A stretch of DNA of 64,000 bases from Nocardioides marinus (GCA_019801415.1 JAHVJD010000008.1:1-64000), one strand, 5' to 3'; numbered from the stretch's first letter, positions 19,675 through 28,622 are shown. Made by a program: numbers and translations. The notes: generated from the sequence alone by a model not told the origin.

Positions 19675-20571
19675 TCAGCGGCCTTCGAACGCCGCGGTCA
19701 GCTGGTCCAGGGTGCGGTTCATCGACTGGATGCCGCCACCCGCAATATAGATGTCGGCAGCGTTCAGATAGACCACCTGCCCCGCCTGCCAGGCCTTGGT
19801 CTCCCGCACCAGCACGTTGTCCAGCGTTGCCGCCGCGCTCTCGCCCGGACGGCCGATGGCGGCCAGCCGGTCCACCACGATCAGCCAGTCGGGGTTGGTC
19901 TCCTGAATGAACTCGAACGAGATGCTTTCGCCATGCACCGACTCGCCGATCTGCGGCGCGGCCTCGGGCAGGCCGACGCTGTCATGCAGCCAGCCAAAGC
20001 GCCCGCCGCGCCCATAGGCCGAGATCTTGGGGCCGTTGGTCATCACCACCAATGCCGTCCCCTTGCCCGCGGCGGCGGCCTTTGCTCGCGCCAGCCGAGC
20101 TTCAAACTCGGCCCGCAGCGCCGCGGCCTGCTCCTGGCGGCCAAAGATCTCGCCATAGGCCGCAAGCCGGGCCAGCGCGTCCGGAATGGTGTCATAGCTG
20201 ACGGTCATGTCGATCGCCGGGGCGATGTTCGACAGCGGCTCCACTTGGTCCGAGCTGCGGCTGCCCACCACGATCAGATCCGGCGCCATGGCGTGCAACG
20301 ACTCGACGTCGGGCTCCCAGAAGGTCCCCAGATCGGCCGCCGTCTCCGCCACCTCATCCAGGTAGTCCACGTAAAGCGCGTTCAGCGTTCCGGCAATCGG
20401 CACCCCCAACGCCGTCAGCGTGTCCGCCGCAGCCACATCAAAGACGGCGACGGTTTCGGGTTTCAACGGCGCCTCGGCAGGGCCGCGGAAGGTGTCGACG
20501 GTGACGGTCTCGGCCAGCAGCGGCGTGGCCACCATCAACGAAACGGCACAGGCAAGCGTACGGAAAACCAT
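19675..20571 (-). CDS. Periplasmic iron-siderophore-binding protein
   Basis: This 298-residue binding protein has a signal peptide (MVFRTLACAVSLMVATPLLA) without a lipobox. Its two lobes resemble the YclQ/CeuE/FatB group: VAVFDVAAADTLTALGVPI, APDLIVVGSRSSDQVEPLSNIAP, and GRGGRFGWLHDSVGLPEA. YclQ and CeuE bind catecholate siderophores such as petrobactin or bis-catechols, so a catechol ligand is a fair guess. It is the first gene of the operon. A CATGC-N4-GCATG palindrome lies 50 bases before its start. Confidence 0.9.
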   Translation of the reverse strand: MVFRTLACAVSLMVATPLLAETVTVDTFRGPAEAPLKPETVAVFDVAAADTLTALGVPIAGTLNALYVDYLDEVAETAADLGTFWEPDVESLHAMAPDLIVVGSRSSDQVEPLSNIAPAIDMTVSYDTIPDALARLAAYGEIFGRQEQAAALRAEFEARLARAKAAAAGKGTALVVMTNGPKISAYGRGGRFGWLHDSVGLPEAAPQIGESVHGESISFEFIQETNPDWLIVVDRLAAIGRPGESAAATLDNVLVRETKAWQAGQVVYLNAADIYIAGGGIQSMNRTLDQLTAAFEGR

Positions 20572-20620
20572 GGATGGCCCCCTTGGAAATACAGAATTTG
20601 TCAGGATTTCAGGCTTGCGC

Positions 20621-20634
20621 CATGCCGCGGCATG
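20621..20634 (-). promoter_or_regulatory. Palindromic operator upstream of siderophore-binding protein
   Basis: CATGCCGCGGCATG is a perfect 14-bp palindrome. Its half-sites CATGC and GCATG, four bases apart, are identical to those of the site at 16910-16923. It lies 50 bases upstream of the binding-protein start, within the likely promoter. Confidence 0.6.
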
Positions 20635-20733
20635 TCACTGGCTGGCGCTTCCTTGCCACAGACCGCCGCGAAACACCATATCCCATTCACCTTTGCCGCT
20701 TCCGGCGAACACGGGCCTCCCCTGCGGAAACCC

Positions 20734-20805
20734 TACCCCACAAAAAATTTTTCGTTGGGTAAGATCGCCAACTGTATTACCCTACAAAAAATACTTTGTA
20801 GGGTA
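20734..20805. repeat. Two tandem 28-bp inverted repeats before the nucleotidyltransferase gene
   Basis: Copy 1 (20734-20761) and copy 2 (20778-20805) are 28 bp each, start 44 bp apart and share 23 of 28 bases. Copy 2 is a perfect palindrome with arms TACCCTACAAA and TTTGTAGGGTA around 6 bases. Copy 1 is imperfect (TACCCCACAAA / TTCGTTGGGTA). Copy 2 ends 6 bases before the ATG at 20812 and supplies the AGGG of the ribosome binding site. The 44-bp period (about four helical turns) suggests cooperative binding of a repressor, possibly also translational masking by the hairpin. Confidence 0.8.
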
Positions 20806-20811
20806 AGCGCC

Positions 20812-21828
20812 ATGATCCACCCCCACAGCGCCATCGGTGTCGCCGCCTGGACCGATCTCCTGCGCCTGTTGCGCGACAGCAGCCTCGGCACGCTCAGGGG
20901 CAGCCCCCAGCGCAAGGCCATCGGCAACAAGCACTACTGGTACGACCGTTACCGGCTCGGCAATGACGTGGTCGACCGGTACATCGGCGAAGACACGCCA
21001 GAGCTGCGCGCGCGGCTCGAACGGCAGGCTGAAATCACCCGCCAGGCCAAGGCCAGCGAGCGCGAGCGGGCCCGGCTGATGCGAGTGCTGCGGGCCGAGG
21101 GCTACCTGATGCCGGATGCCCAGACCGGACAGGTGCTGATGGCAATGGCGCGGGCCGGGGTGTTCCGGCTCGGCGGCACCCTGGTCGGCACCCATGCCTT
21201 TCGCCTCTACGAGGGCGAGCTGGGCGTGCGTATCGGCTTTGACCAATCCGCAATGACCGACGACATCGACATCGCCAGCTTCGAACGCCTGTCCGTGGCG
21301 CTTCAGGACCAGGTGGACGAACCCCTGGCGGACGTCTTCTCACAACTGAAATTCGACCCCCTGCCCGCGCTGGAGCCGGGCCGGACCTGGCGTTGGCGCC
21401 AGACGGACCGCTCCACGCTGGTGGAATTTCTCACCCCCTCCTTCAGCGCCGAGGAAGGCCTGCGGGAGCTGCCCGCACTGGGGGTCTGCGCCCAAAGCCT
21501 GCATTACCTCAACTACCTCATCGCCGAGCCGGTGCAGGTGCCGCTCCTTTACCGCAGCGGTGTCCTGGTGCAGGTGCCCCGCCCCGAACGGTTCGCCATC
21601 CACAAGCTGATCGTCGCCAGCCGCCGCCGCGGCCGCGCCGAAGACCTGAAGGCGCGCAAGGACCGCGCCCAGGCCGCCTTCCTGATCGAGGTGCTGGCCG
21701 AAACCCGCCCCCAGGACCTGGCCGAAGCCTATGAAGAGGCCCGCGAAAACGGCCCCGCCTGGCGCCGCCGACTGGACGAGACGCTGGCGCAGATGCCGGA
21801 CAGCCTGGAGCGGCTGACCGCGCTGTAA
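20812..21828 (+). CDS. GSU2403-family nucleotidyltransferase-fold protein
   Basis: This 338-residue protein resembles the NTP_transf_8 (GSU2403) family of predicted nucleotidyltransferases. The core FRLGGTLVGTHAFRLYEGEL followed by TDDIDIAS (about residues 118-150) has the G(T/S)-x(n)-DxD arrangement of the nucleotidyltransferase fold. The N-terminal 110 residues are charged and helical (ERQAEITRQAKASERERARLMR). The ATG at 20812 is chosen because it begins the family-like region and sits on the AGGG of the adjacent repeat. Function is unknown. Related folds act in toxin-antitoxin systems, RNA modification and antibiotic adenylylation. It is the only gene here with such an elaborate operator. 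Confidence 0.8.
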   Translation: MIHPHSAIGVAAWTDLLRLLRDSSLGTLRGSPQRKAIGNKHYWYDRYRLGNDVVDRYIGEDTPELRARLERQAEITRQAKASERERARLMRVLRAEGYLMPDAQTGQVLMAMARAGVFRLGGTLVGTHAFRLYEGELGVRIGFDQSAMTDDIDIASFERLSVALQDQVDEPLADVFSQLKFDPLPALEPGRTWRWRQTDRSTLVEFLTPSFSAEEGLRELPALGVCAQSLHYLNYLIAEPVQVPLLYRSGVLVQVPRPERFAIHKLIVASRRRGRAEDLKARKDRAQAAFLIEVLAETRPQDLAEAYEEARENGPAWRRRLDETLAQMPDSLERLTAL

Positions 21829-21835
21829 CCCTTTG

Positions 21836-21877
21836 CCGCGGTCCGGTCACGCCGTCCCGGCGGCCGGACCCCCGCGG
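21836..21877 (+). terminator. GC-rich hairpin after the nucleotidyltransferase gene
   Basis: CCGCGGTCCGG (21836-21846) pairs with CCGGA plus CCGCGG (21864-21877), with a 3-base bulge. It lies 8 bases after the stop codon. No U-tract follows, so termination strength is uncertain. Confidence 0.5.
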
Positions 21878-21880
21878 CAG

Positions 21881-21926
21881 TTGACAAGACCGCAGCCGCA
21901 TACTACGCCACCATGGAACGTTCCAT
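21881..21926 (+). promoter_or_regulatory. Promoter and LacI-type operator of the kinase gene
   Basis: TTGACA (21881-21886) is a perfect -35. A -10 is less clear (TACTAC at 21901 gives a short spacer). A perfect 14-bp palindrome with central CG, ATGGAACGTTCCAT (21913-21926), overlaps the expected start point. Central-CG palindromes are the usual form of LacI-family operators, and a LacI gene (22936-23958) converges on this kinase gene. Confidence 0.65.
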
Positions 21927-21983
21927 AATCAGCTTGGCACGGTGCCCGGCACGGTCGCCGACCTGAACCAACAGAGGTACCCG

Positions 21984-22922
21984 ATGACAGGTTTTCCCTT
22001 TGCCCGCGTGGTCGCCATCGGCGAAGCCATGGTCGAAATGGCGCCGATCGGCGGCGACCAGTACCGGCGCGGCTTTGCCGGCGATACGTTCAACACGGCC
22101 TGGCACCTGTCACAGACGCTGGCCGATCGCGCGACCACCGCCTTTGCGTCACGTATCGGTACGGACCCGCTGTCGTCGGATTTTGCCGCCAGCCTCGCCG
22201 CCGACGGGCTCGACACCAGCGCCCTCGCCCGCGATCCGCAGCGCACCATGGGCCTCTACCTGATCGAGCTTGACGGCGTCGAGCGCAGTTTTCACTACTG
22301 GCGTGGCCAGTCGGCCGCCCGCCACCTCGCCGATGACCCGGAGTGGCTGGCGCAGACCTTTGCGGACACCGGCTTGATCCACCTCTCTGGCATCACCGTT
22401 GCCATCCTGTCGGCCACCGCGCGCCAGAACCTGCTGGACGCGCTGGCAACGGCCCGCAGACACGGCACCAAAGTCTCCTTTGATCCCAACATCCGCCCCG
22501 CGCTGTGGTCCTCGGTGACCGAGGTGCGCGAGACCATTCCCGCCTTCCTCGAAGTGACCGACATCGCCCTGCCCAGCTTTGACGACGAACAGGCCAACTG
22601 GCAGGACCCGGATCCGCAGGCGGTGCTCGACCGCATGTCGGCTCTCGGCGTCCGCGAAGTGGTGGTCAAGAACGGGGCCGGGCCGGTTGTGCTGCGAAGC
22701 GACGACGGCGATGACAGCATCGACCCCCCCCCGGTCGAGGGCATCCGGGACACCACCGGGGCCGGCGATGCCTTCAACGCGGGCTACCTCGCCGCGCGCT
22801 TCCTCGGCCATGCCCCCGGCGCGGCCGTGCGCCATGGCCAGGCCATGTCCGCAGAGGTGATTCGCCATCTCGGGGCGCGCCTGCCCGCGGGCAGCGTGCC
22901 GCGCCTTCCCGCCGTCGACTGA
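21984..22922 (+). CDS. kdgK: PfkB-family sugar kinase, probable 2-keto-3-deoxygluconate kinase
   Basis: This 312-residue ribokinase-fold protein has an N-terminal VVAIGEAMVEMAPIG and the GFAGDTFNTA sugar-binding region of KDG kinases. SFDPNIRPALW follows, and the C-terminal anion hole with catalytic Asp is DTTGAGDAFNAG. It would phosphorylate 2-keto-3-deoxygluconate to KDPG in the Entner-Doudoroff route. The start at 21984 has AGAGG upstream, while the extension to 21942 lacks family residues. The GDTFNTA motif favours KDG kinase over fructokinase, but another ketose is possible. Confidence 0.8.
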   Translation: MTGFPFARVVAIGEAMVEMAPIGGDQYRRGFAGDTFNTAWHLSQTLADRATTAFASRIGTDPLSSDFAASLAADGLDTSALARDPQRTMGLYLIELDGVERSFHYWRGQSAARHLADDPEWLAQTFADTGLIHLSGITVAILSATARQNLLDALATARRHGTKVSFDPNIRPALWSSVTEVRETIPAFLEVTDIALPSFDDEQANWQDPDPQAVLDRMSALGVREVVVKNGAGPVVLRSDDGDDSIDPPPVEGIRDTTGAGDAFNAGYLAARFLGHAPGAAVRHGQAMSAEVIRHLGARLPAGSVPRLPAVD

Positions 22923-22935
22923 TCCGGCAGCGCGC

Positions 22936-23958
22936 TCAGCCCGCCCCGGTCGCCGCGCCGCCGCTGGACTGGCGCCGCGACAACCCGACCGGGGTTCGCG
23001 TGCTCGGGGCCGGCTGTTCTCCGGTTTCCAGCCACCGCACCACGGTTTGCGCGGCAAGGCCGCCGATGCTGGCAATGTCGCAATGAACCGATGACAAGGC
23101 CGGATGGCTCTGCGCCGCTTCCTCGATATCGTCAAAGCCGCAGACCAGGATGTCCTCGCCGACACGGCGTCCCTGCTGGCTGAACCCGGCCAGCATCCCC
23201 AGCGCCACCAGATCGTTGAAGCACAGCACCGCATCCACATCGGGCTGCGTCCGCTGCAACTGCGCGGCACTGGCACGGCCAAAGGCGCGGGTCGAGTCGC
23301 CGGTCACCACGATCGGCGCCAGCCCGGCCCGCTGCATCTCGTCGCGGTACCCGGCCTCGCGCTCCTGCGTCACCGCGCGCCCTTCCAGCCCCCCGACAAA
23401 CGCCACCTTGCGGGCGCCCTGCTCGACCAGGTGGCGCGCCGCCATGCGGGCACCGGCGTGGTAGTCCGGCGCCATGAAGGGGAACTGCTCCAACCTGTCG
23501 TCCACCTGCCGCAACATCTGCATGGCCGGCACGCCCGCCCGCGCGATCGCATCGAAGGTGGCCGTGGTTTCGCCATAGGCCGGGCACAGGATGAAGGCCG
23601 ACACCCCGTGTTCGATCAGCGAGCCGACCACCTGGTGCTGCACCCCGGCATCCTCGCCCGCATTGGCGATCACCGCCGCATATCCCTTTTCGGCCAGGGC
23701 CATCTGCAGGGCGGTGGCGAACTCGGCAAAGAACGGGTTGCGCAGCTCGTTGATGACGAGGCCGATCAACCCGGCGTTCGCCATCCGCATGGTGGCCGCC
23801 GCGCGGTTGTAGACATAGCCCAGATCCGCCATCGCCTGCCGCACCTGCGCCCGGGTCTCCTCGCGCACCGAAGGGCTGTTGCGCAGAACCAGGCTGACGG
23901 TCGACTTCGACACGCCGGCCTGTTTTGCAACATCGATGATCGTCGGTCTGCGTGCCAT
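22936..23958 (-). CDS. LacI-family transcriptional regulator
   Basis: This 340-residue repressor has an N-terminal LacI helix-turn-helix (TIIDVAKQAGVSKSTVSLVLR), the hinge helix (NRAAATMRMANAGLIGLVI), and a periplasmic-binding-like effector domain with FMAPDYHAGARMAARHLVEQG. It is downstream of and co-directional with the sugar ABC importer genes, and it converges with kdgK. The palindrome at 21913-21926 before kdgK is a likely target. The C-terminal tail is low-complexity (SRRQSSGGAATGAG). Confidence 0.9.
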   Translation of the reverse strand: MARRPTIIDVAKQAGVSKSTVSLVLRNSPSVREETRAQVRQAMADLGYVYNRAAATMRMANAGLIGLVINELRNPFFAEFATALQMALAEKGYAAVIANAGEDAGVQHQVVGSLIEHGVSAFILCPAYGETTATFDAIARAGVPAMQMLRQVDDRLEQFPFMAPDYHAGARMAARHLVEQGARKVAFVGGLEGRAVTQEREAGYRDEMQRAGLAPIVVTGDSTRAFGRASAAQLQRTQPDVDAVLCFNDLVALGMLAGFSQQGRRVGEDILVCGFDDIEEAAQSHPALSSVHCDIASIGGLAAQTVVRWLETGEQPAPSTRTPVGLSRRQSSGGAATGAG

Positions 23959-24112
23959 GATGACTGCTACCCTGCTCTGTGGCCGCCAAGCGGCATCCGG
24001 TCCCCGGCGCGGCTGTTACCCCGGCACCGCTGCATCTTCAATCGCAAGGTCGCGCGCAAGGCGGCGCTCTGTCTCACCCCATCTCCGCCCTGCCCTGCGG
24101 CCCCCGCTGCCG

Positions 24113-25225
24113 TCACGGCGCAATCCGCCTCTCGGTCTCGGGATCAAAGGCCACCGCCTTCTCCATGTTGACGGCAAAGGAGAACTCCTGCCCCGCCGCG
24201 ACATTGGCATCCGCCCGCATGCGCGCGATCACATCCCTGCCGCCCAGCTCCATCGTCACGAATGTATCGGCCCCCGCCGGTTCGGTCACCCCGATCCGGT
24301 TGCTCAGCCCGACGATGTTGGCGGAGTTCCGGTCCGCGCCCTCCGGGTCGGTGATCGCCTCGGGGCGCAGCCCCAGCAGGATCTCGCGCCCCTCCCAGGC
24401 GGCCATGTTCGGCTGGCTGAAGCGCAGCGCCTGTGCCCGCCCATCCTGGGTCGTGACCACCGCATGCGGCACCCCGTTGTGCTGGCCCACCCGCGCGGGC
24501 ACCACGTTCATCGCCGGGCTGCCCATGAAGGTCGCCACATAGACATTGGCGGGCGTGTCGTAGATCTCCTTGGGGGTGCCGAGCTGCTGCACATAGCCCT
24601 GGTACATCACCGCGATCCGAGTCGACAGCGTCATCGCCTCGATCTGGTCGTGGGTCACGTAGACGATGGTGGTCTTCAGCTTTTCATGCAGCTTCTTGAT
24701 CTCGGTGCGCATATCGACACGCAGCTTGGCGTCCAGATTGGACAGCGGCTCGTCAAACAGGAACACATCCGGGTTGCGCACCAGCGCGCGCCCCATCGCC
24801 ACCCGCTGCCGCTGGCCACCGGACAGCTGGCCGGGCTTGCGGTCAAGCAGATTCTCGATCTGCAGCAGCCGCGCGACATCCGCCAGCGCCGCCTCGCGTT
24901 CGGCCTTGGGCACGCCATGCATCTCCAGGCCAAAGGTCATGTTCTGCCCCACCGTCATGTTGGGGTAGAGCGCGTAGGACTGAAACACCATCGCGATGTT
25001 GCGCTTGGAGGGATGCACCCCGTTCACCACCCGGCCATTGATCGCGATATCGCCCGAGGTGATGCTCTCCAGACCCGCAATCATGTTCAGCAGCGTGGAC
25101 TTGCCGCAGCCGGAGGGGCCGACCAGCACGAGAAACTCGCCCTCCTCCACCTCGATATCGACCTGGTGCAGCACCTCCACCAGGCCGTAGGATTTGGTGA
25201 CATTGCGAATATCAAGAAACCCCAT
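24113..25225 (-). CDS. Sugar ABC transporter ATP-binding protein (MalK/UgpC type)
   Basis: This 370-residue CUT1 ATPase has Walker A GPSGCGKS, signature LSGGQRQRVAMGRAL, Walker B VFLFDEPLSNLD and switch YVTHDQIEAM. The C-terminal TOBE/OB regulatory domain (from about residue 240) includes LGLRPEAI. It energises the two permeases encoded directly upstream. CUT1 ATPases are sometimes shared between importers. Confidence 0.93.
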   Translation of the reverse strand: MGFLDIRNVTKSYGLVEVLHQVDIEVEEGEFLVLVGPSGCGKSTLLNMIAGLESITSGDIAINGRVVNGVHPSKRNIAMVFQSYALYPNMTVGQNMTFGLEMHGVPKAEREAALADVARLLQIENLLDRKPGQLSGGQRQRVAMGRALVRNPDVFLFDEPLSNLDAKLRVDMRTEIKKLHEKLKTTIVYVTHDQIEAMTLSTRIAVMYQGYVQQLGTPKEIYDTPANVYVATFMGSPAMNVVPARVGQHNGVPHAVVTTQDGRAQALRFSQPNMAAWEGREILLGLRPEAITDPEGADRNSANIVGLSNRIGVTEPAGADTFVTMELGGRDVIARMRADANVAAGQEFSFAVNMEKAVAFDPETERRIAP

Positions 25226-25229
25226 GGGC

Positions 25230-26108
25230 TTATCCTTTCACGGAGCCTGCCATCAGCCCGCGCACGAAATAGCGCCCGGCGACGATGTAGACGAGAAGAG
25301 TGGGAAGGGCGGCGAGGATCGCGCCGGCAAAATGGACGTTGTATTCCTTCACGCCCGTCGAGGACTGGACCAGGTTGTTCAGCGCCACCGTCATCGGCTG
25401 GCTCTGGCCGCCAAAGGACGCACCGAACAGGAAGTCATTCCAGATGTTGGTGAACTGCCAGATCACGCAGACCACGGCAATCGGCCCCGACACCGGCAGC
25501 ATGATGCGCCAGAAGATGCGGAAGAACCCGGCGCCGTCGATCATCGCCGCGCGCACCAGCTCGGTCGGGAAGACGGCATAGTAGTTGCGGAAATACAGGG
25601 TCGAGAAGCCGATGCCATAGACCACATGCACCAGCACCAGCCCCGGGATGGACCCCGCCAGCCCCATCTTGCCCAGCAGGTTCGCCATCGGGATCAGCAC
25701 GATCTGGAACGGGATGAAGCAGGAAAACAGCAACAGGCCAAAGATGATCTTGTCGCCACGAAAGCTCCACTTCGTCAGCACATAGCCATTCAGCGCGCCG
25801 AGGATGGTCGAGATCGCAACCGCGGGCACCACCATCAGGATCGAGTTGATGAAATAGGGCCGCAGGCCGGTCGGCTCGACCCCGATCTGGGCCGTGGACC
25901 AGGCTTTCAGCCAGGGCTCGACGGTCCAGGTCTCGGGCAGCGCCATCATGTTGCCGCCGGTGATTTCCGGCAGCGGCTTCAGGGAGTTCGCCACCATCAC
26001 GAACAGCGGCATCATGTAGAACAGCGCGAACAGCAGCAGGATGCCATAGATGAAGATCCGGGTGCCGCGCCCGGTGCGAACGGCAGTGTCTTGTTCAGCA
26101 ACGGCCAT
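25230..26108 (-). CDS. Sugar ABC permease (MalG type)
   Basis: This permease of about 292 residues has six hydrophobic segments. The MalG-type EAA loop is ELVRAAMIDGAGFFRIFWRIMLPVSGPI. The ATG at 26108 overlaps the TGA of the preceding permease, and a GTG one codon earlier is possible. It forms the channel heterodimer with the MalF-type partner. Confidence 0.92.
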   Translation of the reverse strand: MAVAEQDTAVRTGRGTRIFIYGILLLFALFYMMPLFVMVANSLKPLPEITGGNMMALPETWTVEPWLKAWSTAQIGVEPTGLRPYFINSILMVVPAVAISTILGALNGYVLTKWSFRGDKIIFGLLLFSCFIPFQIVLIPMANLLGKMGLAGSIPGLVLVHVVYGIGFSTLYFRNYYAVFPTELVRAAMIDGAGFFRIFWRIMLPVSGPIAVVCVIWQFTNIWNDFLFGASFGGQSQPMTVALNNLVQSSTGVKEYNVHFAGAILAALPTLLVYIVAGRYFVRGLMAGSVKG

Positions 26109-27004
26109 CACGTCTTCTCCTTCAGCTCGGCATAGAGATAGGGGGTCATGATCGCCGCGATGGTCATCAGCATGATCACCGCCGAGGCCGCACCGATCCC
26201 CATCGAATTGCGGGTGAAGGTGTAGGAATACATGAAGGTCGCGGGCAGCTCGGTGGCCCGCCCCGGCCCACCGCCGGTCAGCGCGATGATCAGGTCATAG
26301 GATTTCACCGCCAGATGCGCGAGGATCACGAAGGCCGACAGGAACGCGGGCCGCAGCAGCGGGATCACGATGCGCCGGTACAGGCTCCAGTTCGAGGCCC
26401 CGTCGATCTGCGCTGCTTTCAGGATCTCGTTGTCGATGCCGCGCAGCCCCGCCAGGAACATCGACATCACGAAACCGCTGGTCTGCCACACGGCGGCGAT
26501 CACCACCGTGTAGATCGCCATGTTGCGGTCCTTGATCCAGTTGAACTCGAAACTCTCCCAGCCCCACAGATGCATGGTGTTCTCCAGCCCGATGCCGGGG
26601 TCCATGATCCATTTCCAGGCGGTGCCGGTGACGATGAAGCTCAGCGCCATCGGATACAGGTAGATCGGTCGCAGCGTCCCCTCGCCACGGATCTTCTGGT
26701 CCAGCAGGATCGCCAGCGTCAGCCCGATCAGCGTGCAGATGAGGATGTAGAGGCTGGCAAAGATGCCGAGGTTGATGACCGCGGTCCACCAGGCCCGCAA
26801 GCCCCACAGTTTGACGTAATTCTCAATCCCGACCCAGTCGTAGCTCGGCAGCATCCGGGAGTCGGTGAAGCTCAGATAGACGGTGTAGATGATGAACCCG
26901 TAGACAAAGACCAGCATCGCGGCCAGCGATGGCGACAGCACCAGCTTGGGCAGCCAGTCCTGCAGACGCGTGCGAAGATCCGCCTTGGTAGCGGGATGCG
27001 CCAT
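26108..27004 (-). CDS. Sugar ABC permease (MalF type)
   Basis: This 298-residue permease has six predicted helices and the EAA loop NEILKAAQIDGASNWSLYRRIVIPLLRPA. The N-terminus AHPATKADLRTRLQDWLPKLVL precedes the first helix. Its small size, without the large MalF periplasmic insert, is normal for glucose/mannose-type CUT1 importers. A GGAGGA ribosome binding site precedes the ATG. Confidence 0.92.
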   Translation of the reverse strand: MAHPATKADLRTRLQDWLPKLVLSPSLAAMLVFVYGFIIYTVYLSFTDSRMLPSYDWVGIENYVKLWGLRAWWTAVINLGIFASLYILICTLIGLTLAILLDQKIRGEGTLRPIYLYPMALSFIVTGTAWKWIMDPGIGLENTMHLWGWESFEFNWIKDRNMAIYTVVIAAVWQTSGFVMSMFLAGLRGIDNEILKAAQIDGASNWSLYRRIVIPLLRPAFLSAFVILAHLAVKSYDLIIALTGGGPGRATELPATFMYSYTFTRNSMGIGAASAVIMLMTIAAIMTPYLYAELKEKT

Positions 27005-27097
27005 GGCTCCTCCTTGTCCGCAGCCAGGCTGCGGCCATGTTCTGAAAAATCAACACGCAGGTGGCCCCCGCCACCCGCAGGCCGGTCGCAAGGAGAC

Positions 27098-27113
27098 GGC
27101 GGCACGCGCCGCC
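27098..27113 (-). terminator. Stem-loop after the sugar-binding protein gene
   Basis: GGCGGC-ACGC-GCCGCC is a perfect 6-bp stem with a 4-base loop, just downstream of the binding-protein stop on the minus strand. It is probably an mRNA 3'-end stabiliser that lets the binding protein exceed the permeases. Confidence 0.55.
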
Positions 27114-27127
27114 GCCCCCGCCTGCGA

Positions 27128-28381
27128 TCACATCGCCGCCTCAACGGCGTTGACCAGCTCCTCAACCGCGGCTTCACTGTCGAACTCGCCGTTGAAATGC
27201 GCCGTCACCACGTCATACATCGCGTTCTTGACGGCCGCCGGATTGGCGTGGCCATGGCCCATCGAGCCGACCAGCGTGTCCGACTCCGCGGCCTCGGCGA
27301 GATCCGCCATGCCCTTCTTGCCGCAATCGTCAAAGGCCTCGTCCGACACGTCGGTGCGGGCCGGTACCGACCCTTTGACCACGTTGAAGGCCGACTGGAA
27401 CTCCGGCGACATCACCGCGCTCGCCATCGCGGCCTGGGCTTTCTTGGCTTCCTCGTCCTGCACCTCGAACAATGCGAACTGGTCCGAGTTGAAGCTGACC
27501 ATGCCCGCCGATCCCGGCACCCGGAAGCACAGGAAATCCTCACCCGGCACCTTGCCCGCGTTCAGGAATTCGCCCTTGGCCCAGTCCCCCATGATCTGGA
27601 ACGCCGCATCGCCGTTGATCACCATCGCCGAGGCCAGGTTCCAGTCGCGCCCCGAGAAGTTGTCATCCACGAAGCCGCGCAGCGTCGCCATGCGGTCGAA
27701 GACCTCCTTCATGGTGTCCGAGCCCAGGGCCTCCGGGTCCAGGTCGACCATCGCCTTGCGATAGAAATCGACACCGCCCGTCGACAGCACCACCCCGTCA
27801 AAGATGGTCGCCTCCTGCCAGGCCTGGCCGCCATGCGCCAGCGCGGTGCGGCCACTGTCCTTGACCTTCTGCATCGCCGCGATGAACTCGTCCCAGCTGC
27901 TCGGCTCGGCGATGCCCAGCTCGTCCATCACCGCCTTGTTGGCCCAGACCCAGTTGGTCGAATGCACGTTCACCGGCGCCGCGATCCAATGGCCATCATA
28001 TTTCGAGAACCGTTGCAGCGCCGCCGGCACCACCGCGTCCCAGCCCTCGGCGCTGGCCACGTCATCGAGGTTGGCCAGCGCGCCCTCGGCGGCCCAGTCC
28101 TGGATGTCAAAGCCCAGCATCTGCACCGCGGTCGGCGCATCGCCCGCCGTCACCCGGGCGCGCAGCGTGGTCATCGCCGCCTCGCCACCGCCGCCGGCCA
28201 CCGGCATGTCGACCCAGCCGATGCCCTGGTCTGCCAGGTCATCCTTCAACACGTTCAGCGCCGCGGCCTCCCCGCCCGAGGTCCACCAATGCAGCACCTC
28301 CACATCCGCCGCCTGCGCGAGGCTGGTGGTTGCCAGCAACGTCGCCGCCAATGCAGTTGATCTTCCAATAAACCTACGCAT
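27128..28381 (-). CDS. Sugar ABC transporter substrate-binding protein (CUT1)
   Basis: This 417-residue protein has a signal peptide ([24 protein letters not shown]) and the family-1 start [21 protein letters not shown]. That start and the segment [20 protein letters not shown] are typical of glucose/mannose-binding GtsA/GlcE-like proteins. The ATG at 28381 is chosen because the five codons before it encode the GGAGGAG ribosome binding site. Neighbouring mannose isomerase, fructokinase and anhydrofructose-reductase-like genes suggest a hexose or anhydrohexose ligand. A -10-like TACAAT lies 33-38 bases upstream. Confidence 0.92.
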   Translation of the reverse strand: MRRFIGRSTALAATLLATTSLAQAADVEVLHWWTSGGEAAALNVLKDDLADQGIGWVDMPVAGGGGEAAMTTLRARVTAGDAPTAVQMLGFDIQDWAAEGALANLDDVASAEGWDAVVPAALQRFSKYDGHWIAAPVNVHSTNWVWANKAVMDELGIAEPSSWDEFIAAMQKVKDSGRTALAHGGQAWQEATIFDGVVLSTGGVDFYRKAMVDLDPEALGSDTMKEVFDRMATLRGFVDDNFSGRDWNLASAMVINGDAAFQIMGDWAKGEFLNAGKVPGEDFLCFRVPGSAGMVSFNSDQFALFEVQDEEAKKAQAAMASAVMSPEFQSAFNVVKGSVPARTDVSDEAFDDCGKKGMADLAEAAESDTLVGSMGHGHANPAAVKNAMYDVVTAHFNGEFDSEAAVEELVNAVEAAM

Positions 28382-28476
28382 ATCAATCTCCTCCATGTTG
28401 ATGCGTTGTTTTTATTGTACTTTTTGTCTTATGCTCGTGCGGTTCCGGCCCCGGGGCACCGATCCCGTCTCTGGCC

Positions 28477-28506
28477 GCCCCGCGCCCCCAAAAGAGGGGG
28501 CGGGGC
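28477..28506. terminator. GC-rich hairpin upstream of the sugar ABC operon
   Basis: GCCCC and CCCCC (28477-28489) pair with GGGGG and GGGGC (28496-28506) over an AAAAGA loop with a small internal loop. It lies between the reductase gene and the binding-protein promoter. It probably separates the two transcripts, though no U-tract is seen. Confidence 0.5.
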
Positions 28507-28622
28507 TGATCCGGCCCCGCGTGCGGCAAGATGCGCCTCCCCAGCGCCGCCGCCTCTGAAACGCTACTTCAGGAAATCCTTTCTTCCAAGCCTCACACCC
28601 TGTTTGCCCGCCGCCATCCGGG

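Noticed and set aside
19297-20811. N-terminal extension of the nucleotidyltransferase gene by about 500 codons
   Set aside because: The extension runs antisense through the siderophore-binding protein and across the two palindromic repeats. The ATG at 20812 begins the family-like part.
26315-28360. Long plus-strand open frame of 681 codons
   Set aside because: It is antisense to the CUT1 permease and binding-protein genes, Arg/His-rich and without family similarity.
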